Below, piece by piece: positions 21,347 through 33,303 of a stretch of DNA of 64,000 nucleotides. This stretch comes from Glandiceps talaboti (taxonomy: Eukaryota; Hemichordata; Enteropneusta; Spengelidae). Numbering within the stretch: the first letter of the stretch is position 1; every line of letters begins with the position of its first letter. The notes beneath the pieces are model-generated. The model saw nothing but the letters and a program-made list of their open reading frames with translations, was not told where the DNA came from and ran no database searches. The position numbers and the translations under genes were made by a program. The stretch covers positions 8,222,155 through 8,286,154 of the forward strand of contig NC_135563.1 of the NCBI RefSeq assembly GCF_964340395.1, written 5' to 3'.

Positions 21347-24300
21347 GTAAGAATATTTACTCATGTTACTTCAATAGTGCTATATGGTAGTTGTCGAGTT
21401 CTGCTACTCAAAAACAGATGCCAGAATATTTCAAAGTCGGAGTACCATTTTCCAATTTTTGTAGTACTAACCGAAAACAGTTTGAAGACGCTATAGGTCG
21501 TAACAGCCAAAATCTGGCAAGACAGTACTAGTCAATATAGACAATGTATTAGGCACATGTTCATATATGTTAACTTAGAACAGAAGAAAACGCCATTATG
21601 GGGTCCAGAGTTTATATTTTTTAAGTAATATGATTTATGATCGGTTCAAAGTTACAGGGAGTGTTCGCGCCCAATAGGAACGTAACACATCTGATAATAG
21701 TTGATGTCTTTTCGAGATAGAAAAGATAAAATATTTGAAATTACGTAACTTTCAGGGTAGAGGATGAGAGATGAACTTATCACATAGCGTTCGTCCGTTT
21801 TAACTAACATGTAATTCAAATAATGTTACCGTTCAACAAAATTCCCTTTTTTTTCAAAATGGCGGACTAACGCTAACAGGTATAGGTTGGGGTAATAAAT
21901 AATATTACGACTGTGTGTGTGCATACAGATATGCAGAGTAACACAACCTTGACAAATATTTCTAAAACAATCTACTAAACTGATACATTCTTTCATTGTC
22001 TTTGCCGTTTATGGTAAAATCATATCAAATGAATTTGTAGAGTGGTAACAGGTATGGGGAAATGAAGTCCACATTAATGGGGTTACTGATGGAGTTGCGT
22101 TTCCCAATAAGTGAAAAAATGTCAGGAGAATGCCTGTCTGCTTTTACAGTTAAACAGCAACTCGATTTAGCGATATGAAAGGTCTTACTCATAAACTTGG
22201 TTAATGTTTAACGTAGATTATACGTGGGAAGTCTGTCATTAGATATATATGTGTGTGTTCAACCCTTGAACCGCTCTGCTGTCATGTAAAGCTGTCGTCA
22301 TTGGCAAGACAGTCTGACGACTATTTTTTGTGATATTTAGGGAATACTTAAAAAAATGGAGACATTTGTACTTTAATAACCAGTCGATGTCAAATTTCTA
22401 AATCTAACAGAAAACGTATAATTATACGGCGAGTAGTTTTCATTGAGATTATTTTGAAAAACAAACACACAAACAAACAATACGACATATAATAGGGAGT
22501 GCTGATATAGCGATACATAAATAACCGTTAGAAATGGGATACTTTAAAAAAAAAAACCATTACGTCATCTTTCCACTCGCTGGTAAATATTTGGCCCGTT
22601 ATCAAATGTAGTTGAAGTAACCTTTACATGAGAAATTTTGAAAAATGTTTTTTTTTGTATGTTTAATAACATCTGTAAAATATGAATCATATATGCACAC
22701 AATTTATGAATATTTTTGGTGATGATTCGCGGATCAAGGTCAAAATGCAAAAAAAATGATGAGTGACAGAGAGATTGGTATCTATACCGGATTCAAACAG
22801 CCCCACACCTGGCTGTGTAAACATTCCTCAGTTAGTCTATCATATTTTGTTATCAAATTCACTGACTCGGCTTCGTTTCACAACGTACGCCCGCGTACGA
22901 AGTAAATGCCACATGTTGGAAAATACCTCCTATGTATTCAATCTTACACAACTGGAACTAGCTGTAGTACAGTCTCTATATTTTGTCACAAGAGAGAAAT
23001 TCTGGACACATGTCAATTTAGTTTTTTACTTGGGGGGGGGGGGAGAGGGGGTTGAGCCATTTTAGTTCTCATCCTACAAATATTTTGAAACTTTTAATGG
23101 ATCTGTTTATACCCGTAAATACAAATATTTCTAAAAATAAAAGTCGTCAAATTGAGAAATGGGAGAATTTTCCGTATAGAAAATGCATGGTGCTAATATG
23201 AAATAAAGTCAACAAAAGACTTATTTTTTCCTCTCTACACATTGGCTTTATATTCATAGTACTTGAAATTGATTGTGCTATCTGAAACAATTTTCAATTT
23301 TGGCCAATTTAGTTAGAAGGGGGGGGGGGGTCTGCAGCCTAACTAGACGTTTTTATCCTAGTAACATTGAACTATGAACTATTGATTTCGCCCCTAAAAT
23401 AAATATTAGGTCTGTTTGAATTCTCGTTTACTTTTAAACCAATGCACTGCTGGGTTCGTCGTGGTGGACGTAGTGCTATAAACCTAGACATTTTCTCCGC
23501 TAGAAAATTCGGCGATTTTACAGTCTTCAACTAATTTCCGAAGACTAATATTTACAAATTACAAAGCCAAGTACACTGTTTATGTAAAAAGGGTCATTTT
23601 ACTCACTACTTATTTTCGCGGTTTTTTCCCCACAGACATATGAGAAAATTTCTTGAACCATGATTCATATTCAAACACTTGCTAATAATACACGAAACCA
23701 AATATTAATATAGTTATGGTATATATTTTAATAATTGACAACATCCTCATGGCAACTATTTTAAGTTGATTTTCAGTTTTGTTGAAGGTTCAGCAATTCA
23801 ATCAGAATTACATGTTTCCTAGTAGATTAGAACACAGTTTAAAAAGATGTAATGTAATGCAATGTAATGTAATGTAATGTAACATAGTTTAATGCAATGC
23901 AATGTAATGTAATGTAATATGTAAAGGATTATAATGTAATGTTATGTAATGTAACATACTATAATGCAATGTCATGTTATGTAATGTAATGTAATGTAAT
24001 GTAATGTAATGCAATGTAATGCAATGTCATGTCATGTAACATAGTTTAATGCAATGCAATGTAATGTAATGTAATGTAATGTAGTATGTAAAGGAGTGTA
24101 ATGTAATGTTATGTAATGTAACATACTATAATGCAATGTCATGTTATGTCATGTTATGTAATGTAATGTAATGTAATGTAATGTAATGTAATGTAATGTA
24201 ATGTAATGTAATGTAATGTAATGTAATGTAGTATGTAATGTACTGGACATACATAGTACCTTGTTTCGCCACGCCTCGCTACTAGACTCTGGTTAGGGGT

Positions 24301-27300
24301 TATATGATATGACATGACACATCAGTAATGAAACAATGGCGTAAATTATAGTGTTGGGTTTAGCATAGTGCACTAGTGTAACTTGTACAATTCATATTCC
24401 AAAGTAACACACTTTCTCTATGTGCTACACTCCTTTATAGCATTCACATCAAGTGTAAAATTATACTGTTTCAATTTGTGTATTTACAAGCCTAGCAAGT
24501 GGCCTTTCTAATGTAGTCAATTAGCAAATGAAACAATATACTTTTACACTTGATATGGATGCTATAAATGATTGTGGTATATACAGAAAACTCTTAACTT
24601 TGGTGTTAGGGGTTGTATAATGTAGTAGTAGTAGTAGTAGTATGCACACCAAGACTGTAAACTACATTGGGTATAGCACTAGACGGATATAGTTGAAACG
24701 CATACTATTCAATATCGACATTTCATTTCTTTCTCGTACATTACAACAAAATTCTACATTACACAGTTTGTTTGTTGTGTAATTATTAAGAGTGAAATAG
24801 GGATACGTGTAAAATGTACCTGATATGTCAAAGGGTGGTATTTTTCCACTATAAGCACTTAGTGATGAGTTAGGCTATGCAACATCTTGGTGAAATGTTG
24901 GGTGCTGACATAAAGCGATGTCTAAGATGGACGGCACAACATGGTGTTATTTTGGACCCCGAATGACGGTCGAATACCAGGACATAAAAAGGCTAGGGTA
25001 AAGATTCTCAGACACGAGTCCTTGATACTCTTTTACTTACCCTCTAGTCTGTAAGATGCAGACATTCGTGTCACGATATCAGCCAGCACCACTCATCGTG
25101 GTTAAGAAGCTTGACAGGGCTGAACAACACGTTATATCTCACCGTCTAACTTAACCCTGTGACACGATTTGAAATTCTGGCGCAAGTAAATACACGGGAG
25201 AAAGAACACGAATCTAACGACATGAATATATTAATATTGACCTTTGTGAAGCTGGCATTTATGGCGGGACATTAGCTTCATTTGTGTTCACTTACAAAAT
25301 TAAGGGCACGGTTTTGTCAGCTTTTTTTGCAAACACTTGAAAAATGCAAATACTCGTGTCAATGGAATGACACACCCGCACTAAGGGACTGAGAGCACCG
25401 ACAACTGTACTATGTGAAACTATCAACAAAATCGCTGTTGTCGAACAACCGAGGAATTTGCCATCAAGTACGGTGGTATAGCCAATAAGCAAAGACGAAT
25501 GTATGTCTCGTATACTATGTATCAACAACAGCTAATATGTGACGCATATCTATCCTTGAATATATAACTTATTATTCAAACAAAAGACATAACAATCTGA
25601 CAATTTTAACATGGACTTTGCTCTGATTTCGAGCCGCCATTTTGTGTATGTGATTTTATCAGTTTTGAAAAAAAACCGTGACTAGATATGAAACAAAAAT
25701 ATTCTCGAGCAAATAAAGGACCTTATATGGCGAACGCTGTCCTATTAGTTTGATTTGAATTTTGTGGTTCTCAAGCATTGTAAATACTGTCATGACAATA
25801 AAGCTGATGTGACTCCAGGGGCGGTGCTCCAGGGTTGCCAATGTACTGGACAAGTAAGATCGAGTTGTGTCCCTGTTCAAAGGACGAACAAAGTTACAGA
25901 CTGACATTTTAAATTGGAAAAAAGTACAGAAATTATTTCCCAAGTAAAAACACCTCTACGAATTCTGACCAAATAAAAATATGAGTCCATATTGAGAAAA
26001 AAAGGTTAAGGGAAGGTGAGACCATATCGCGAATTACGACAAACAAGGAAGAAAATTTTTGGTTCAATTTTAACCACTGGTGTACTAAAAATAATTTGTT
26101 TTATTGCAGACTCGATATGCATAGTAATACTACTGTAGATCAACGACTCTTGCCCACTGTCGGCAATGGCCATCTTGCTCACGTAGTGACCACAGACACA
26201 TTGCACATCAACGGACTTTACAATGGAAGAGGCGGTAAGTTATTGATGCATATATTGGCACACTTGAAATTCATTTGGTCTACTGATATATTTACCGGTA
26301 CACTGGGGGGTGGGGTGGCGGTGGGGGTGGGGTGGAGGTCAAATAATGCGAGACATTAAGTGACCAATTGATATACCATTTGATTTGTCATGTTCTAAAT
26401 CCTATTTTGCCAAAAAAATGTCAATTTTATTTGTCGGGAATCACACTCACTTATGACTTTATGTCACACATTCAAACTCTAGGGGTCCAACCGTAGTTAA
26501 GATTCAAGCCATGGATGTCCAGGTATGATGACTGCACACATGACTATTTTAGAACATTCCTGAAAAAAAATGCTAACACGAGACACGATTACCAAGCTAG
26601 GGGGATTTTAAAGGGACATTCTAAAATAGTTTGTAGTGCAGTTATTTTGTACTAGGCTTGAATGTTAGCTTAAAAGTGACTGTGGCTCAAACCCCGTGGC
26701 TAGTAATGAGGCTAATTATAACCCGATACTAGGGGTCGAACCCGACACTAGGGGTCGAACCCGATACTAGGGGTCAAACCCAACTACGGGTCAAATCATA
26801 GACCCTCCACCAACAAACACTAGGGGTCAAATCCGACACTGTGGGTCAAACCCGATACTATGGATCAAATCCAACGCTAGGGGGTCAAACCCGATACTAG
26901 AGGTCAAACCATACACTGGGGGTCAAACATGGGGCCAAACGTGCGGTAGCTTGGTTCTACGTTATACTAGTACACAATTGAATTGTATCGTCGCTATGAA
27001 ATAGCGTTTAAATTAATTCAAAAGATCTTTTCAAAATTACTTTCTATTTTCTAGTAAATTGAAAAGAAAATTACTTTTTAAAAAAAGGGGAAATAGTTAG
27101 TAGTAAAATCACAATGACCTAAATTGTATGTTTCTACCTCTTCAAATTCGATTTCTTAAAGTTAAAACAACCAGCATTCTATCGTTTCATGCATGTTTTA
27201 GACCTCTGGCGATGAAATGGTCTAATCTTTCGTTTTTCCTCTTTTAAAGCTGACAGTCACCGTGCTAGAGTACCGACCAGAAATACCCTCGAGGTAGACT

Positions 27301-27551
27301 TGATGTCCAATGGTGAAGAACTGACCGTGGCTAGAACCTACAAACTGGATGTAGCACAAGGTAAGTGTATTTGGTAGATGACATATCACAATTATCCAAG
27401 GTCGCAAAAAAAAAACAAAAAAAAACAAACAAACAAACAAAAAAAAAGAAAAAAAAGAAGAAATCACGACAATGTTGAATTGGCAACTAAGAAACCATAT
27501 AAACAATCAACAAACGATAACCAGCCTAATAAAATAGCAGACCAGGAAAGT

Positions 27552-27593
<42 letters not shown>

Positions 27594-27662
27594 CCAACCA
27601 ACCAACCAACCAACCAACCAACCAACCAACCAACCAACCAACCAACCAACCAACCAACCAAC

Positions 27663-27749
<87 letters not shown>

Positions 27750-28884
27750 CAAACAACCCAACCAACCACAAATCCATCCATCCATCCATCAATCAAACAA
27801 TCAATCAGTCAAATAATCAATAATCGATCAATCCATAAGACATTCGGTTGTTGGCTAATGATGTTTTTCATTGAGATGTTCCCATTGATTGATTGATGAT
27901 CGATCGTCGATCGATAATGAAACTATCACAAGAGCATGGACATAAAGAAAAAAAAATTGTAACGTTTCAAATACAACTTAACTCAGTGACCTAGCACTCA
28001 AACTTTCAGTTACATCTCCAAAGCCGCGATTTGTTTGAGTTGGTATCTAATGCCGTTCATCTATTCTATTTAATGCAGGTATATGGATAGAGGAAATGGT
28101 AGTTGACAAGGTTTGCCAAGTCAACATGTACGTCTACGCTCATCAAACATTCAATCGCCTCCTGGTCACTCAGGTACACTTCAAGCGATTAACAGACGCT
28201 GGACAAATCAATCAAGATCCAATCACAATCAAACTTAACAAAATACCAACTGAACGAATGGAAAGCGATGATCTGACTGTTACAGCAACGACTGAATACA
28301 ATAAGTATTCCTGGTAAGTGTAGTCTCGAATTCATATCAGTGGTCTTCAATATGACTAAAATAGTCACCGTTGGTGGCGCACTCTATTTTGTTACTCAAA
28401 TATTGATTCTCCGTTGTTGGCTCATGATTAGCTAAACACGGGTTTGTAACCCGAATTTTCCAATTTGCATCAGTGACATTTCAAAACAGACAACCAACAA
28501 AATGTTACAGTATTTGTTTGGATTTTGTTTAAAAGATTATACAATGCATTTGATAAATGAGAGACTAAATATACACTGGCAAAGCTAAAAATGCATCTAG
28601 TCCTCGCTACACCAAGCCTCAAAACCTGGTGAATACACACCACTAAAACTTGTTCAGGAAAACATGTATTGTCGGGCTGATATAAGTCTTACTGCTCGTT
28701 TCCCCCCTCTATGACTTGTAAAATAAGCTGATATTTTATTTGTGATCACCCCTCCAAAATAGTAGTGGTAAAAAAGTTGAACTTTCTGAGTATTTTCAAA
28801 TCGTAGCAATGATTTATTGTATCCAAAAGAATTTATTTAGGTAACGGTCAATTTGTACAAATATGTATACGGACAGTTTGCGTT

Positions 28885-28981
<97 letters not shown>

Positions 28982-30304
28982 TTGTGTGTCTGTGTCTGTG
29001 TCTGTGTCTGTGTCTGTGTCTGTGTGTCAGTGTGTGTGTAGTATTGGTGTGGGGATCCGGAGGGGAGGGACATCATTGAAATGAGGATTGCGGGGGGGGG
29101 GGGGGTGTTACGTCAGAAAATATTTTATCACGAGTCCAAAAATATTTGAAAATATTTTCAATTTTATGGGACACCTGAATAATTTGAAAATTTGAAAGTG
29201 TCCTTGTTCGAATCTTCGTCTGAAGGATCGCCCGTATGGTAATAGGTAGGATGTGACGCCAGTCGCCAGATAATGGCCATTGCGGGCAAAACCATAAAGT
29301 ACATTTGAAATATTTTAGATTTCATGACATTGTAGGGTAGACTTTATACCGTGTCAACCCGGTTTGTTTCAACTTCGGTGTTGATTATAAAATATCAATA
29401 CACATAATTATTTGGGGTTTATTTTCAGGAAGAGAACAGCGACTGTTAGAATATCAGAAACCGATGGAACGACAAAAAGCAACGTGTACATGTATTACAA
29501 CGACATCCCAGATACGATTGCAGTTAACCAGGGTGACACCAACGAAAACTGGCACACGTATCTTTTCTCGGTCGATACGGACAATAAAGCATCTGAAAAA
29601 GATTTCAACGATGCTGAAATCCTTCTTCGTGGTAGTGGGTCGGTGGACGCCCATATATCATTTATGAGAAACCATACCAAGAAATGGGAAAGGGTGTGGT
29701 CACATGGTCGTATCGAAACAAGTAATTCGGAGTACAATAGGCTCGCCTACTCCTCACTGTATTACTTGCTTAGTTCCTTGCCCACATTAGACGAAACCAA
29801 TAGCGCCAAATCTCAATATTACGGTCTGAGTCCAGATGGTTTGGCCAACGGCGGCCAAGGAAGAGACTTTTATGGTCACGTGTTACCAGACATGGAGGTT
29901 AACATGTTTCCACCCATTTTAATGTTCCACCCCACTCTGGCGAAGGAAATGTTGTCTTACCGGTATCACGTGCGCAGTGCAGCATCAACCTTGGCCGAAA
30001 GTAATGGCTACAAGTATCCATACGAATCAGGATCAAGTGGAACAGAACTGACGTCAGTCGAGCTCTACAAAGATAGGGATTACGTCAGCGGTGACGTCGC
30101 CTTTGCTGCCCGACAGTATCTATCTGCAACACGAGATCTGAATTGGTTAACCGATAGTGGACGTACATTGATGAACAACGTAGCAGATTTCTTACAAAGT
30201 AGGACTGTACATGACAAAAGCCTAGGAGCCTATGGAATTGACGGTAAGTTTCGTGCTGTAGAGTTTGTTTAAGTTGCTTTTAAATACATACATACATACA
30301 TACA

Positions 30305-30338
<34 letters not shown>

Positions 30339-30380
30339 CATACATATATACGAGCAAGCAGGCATGCATAGCACGCAAGC

Positions 30381-30433
<53 letters not shown>

Positions 30434-32514
30434 AACAGAGACAAACACAAAGACAAATGCTGATTAGAAGAATCATTATATTCACGTGGAAATGTGTAGA
30501 ATACATGGACCGACTAACCGACGAAATAACCAACCATCCAATCAACCGAACAAACAAACAAACAAACAAACAAACAAACAAACAAACAAACAAACATGTA
30601 GCAAACAAATGAAGGTATTTCAAGGGAACACACACTTATCAACAGTGATGATTGATAGGTAGATTGGTGACGGTATCTAAAATTAACAATTCACTTTTAA
30701 AATTTATAAACGTTCCATTTCAGATGTGTCTGGACCTGACGACTATCCCAACACACTTGTTGATAACTCAGTGTACACAAACATTGGTGCAAGTCATGCC
30801 ATAGTGTCCGCAGATTACGCCAACTGTCTCCTCAGCCAGGCTGCTGTTTCTGACGAATGGCTTGAGAAGGCAAACAAAATGGCTGAAATGTTCGATCATC
30901 AGCGAAACTATCATCCAGCATATGAAGGTTACAAAGAAGGTATTTATCACTAACACTATCCAATGCTTACGTAATGGGTAAAAGAACTACAACCCATTTC
31001 ATATTGGTGTTCACTGGCTGTCCTGAATGGAACCAGTCAACACTAACATGAATCAGGCTGTACATTTTGAACGAGAATGGTATATACTCAATATCAGAAA
31101 TTAGGAGATCCTTAGTTTCTCGCTTCTGTGATCATCTGATGACTCTGTCAGGTTGATAATGTCTGTATGTTCAAGTAGATTCTCCACTAAAGTGTCAAAT
31201 ATAATAATTTTTTGCACAGGTACTACAGTCAACGCAGGAGATGTCATTTTGGTGGGATATCCACATGATTGGGCAATGCTGAGCGAAGTTCGAGAAAATG
31301 ATCTCGATATTTACGAAGCGGCTACAAACTTCCAAGTGGCGCCACCAACGGTCAAGGCTATGTTTGCTATTGGTTATCTCGAAGTCGGTAACATAGACGA
31401 CGGGAATAAATTTTTCAAGGAAAGTTACGACTACACGAGAGGATCATTCAATGTAAGTAATATCTAAAAATATATTTGGTTCCGGTTACCCAAACTCCGC
31501 CTAGTTTTTCACTGCCGACCCTAACCTTATTTCTTTTTCTTTTTTTTACATATTCGAGAACAAAATAATAAAATCGCGAAAATTGTGATGTCTCGCCAAA
31601 AATAGTGGATAAGGAAACTGACACCAACTTAAAAAAAAGACAATAAAAACTGTTAAGTTCTTCCAATCTAGTAATGATTGTACATCTGATAGGAAGAAAC
31701 CAATAACACAGAGACCATATAATATGGAAAACGACGGAAAACATAACTACCTAAATTAGCCACTCACAAATGAAAAAAAAAATACAATGAAATAATAGAT
31801 CTACCTACCCCACCTATTCTAAAACTGAGCGTAATCGGAACCACACATTTTTTTATAAGGCCAAATGACAACACTACAACACATTATAACAGACAAACTA
31901 CAGTCTGTTTCAAATTACCGTTCACTGGTTCTGTGTACAGAAAGCAATAAGAACTGCACATTCTATACTTAGAATCGGATAGCAAGATCGCAATTTCTTG
32001 CAGCTATATTTTGTCTGAATGAAATAGACAATTTAAACATACTGTAACTAGACACAGACATGCAGGCACCTATGTTTTGTGTCTACATTTGATGTCTGCA
32101 TATATGATGGCGGGTTAGTTCATTTCATTTGGACAAAATGTCGCAAGAAACTATATTAATTATACACTCTTGTTATCTATTAAGTATGTATGTATGTATG
32201 TATGTATGTATGTATGTATGTATGTATGTATGTATGTATGTATGTATGTATGTATGTATGTATGTATGTATGTATGTATGTATGTATGTATGTATGTATG
32301 TATGTATGCATGCATGCATGCATGTATGCATGCATGCATGCATGCATTTATTTATGTATGTATGTAGGTAGGTAGGTAGGTAGGTAGGTAGGTAGGTAGG
32401 TAGGGGTGTGTGTGTGTGTGTGTGTGTGCGTGCGTGCGTGTCTGAGTGTCTGTCTGGAAGGGGGGGGGGTAACTTGATACTACACCAAGTACAATTGTGC
32501 TGTAATTATATCTT

Positions 32515-32579
<65 letters not shown>

Positions 32580-33206
32580 GCATGTGATGTTTACATATTA
32601 GAATGATGAAGGAATTCTGTATTTGAATGTATACAGTATATTAGCTTGTATAAAAGAAATAAAAGGCCCTGAGATTAAAAAGATTTCGTGTTGCTATGAT
32701 ACCTTTATCGGATCTCTGTTGTCTGTTGTTTTCTGCAGTAAATATTCAATCTTCAAATCTGAGCACAATTATGATGAAAAATTATGAATATTAACACATA
32801 AATTTCCCACCCTTCATTAGGTTTGGACCAATGCTACCTTTGGTACCGACGCAGTGAACTACATCAACGGTATGGCCACATATCTACAATCTCTCGTCTT
32901 TGGATATGGTGGTCTCCGTCTCCGCCATGAACAACTCGATTTCGATCCCATCCTGCCACAAAGCTCTGACTTCATGAATTTCATTGGTTTGGAATACTTG
33001 GGGTCAGAGTTCGACTTCAAGTATGACGACTCACAGATTTATGTTAACGTTACGAGTATGGGTTCACATCCTCTGCAAATAACGACAAGCGATGGGCAAA
33101 CATTCTCTCTCAGTGAAGGTAAGGTAGAACGGTGTTGCACACTGGTAGCAAAACTTTTACGCACCAAAGATCATATTGTTCGGTATGACCCACAGGTCAC
33201 TCGCAT

Positions 33207-33303
<97 letters not shown>

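Noticed and set aside
27378-27896. 172-codon Asn-Gln-Ser-Pro-rich frame
   Set aside because: Produced by (AATC)n/(AACC)n in intron 3 of PGGHG-B; no homology signature.
29195-29240. Possible tRNA T-arm (GTTCGAATC)
   Set aside because: No matching anticodon stem, D-arm or acceptor stem could be found around it.
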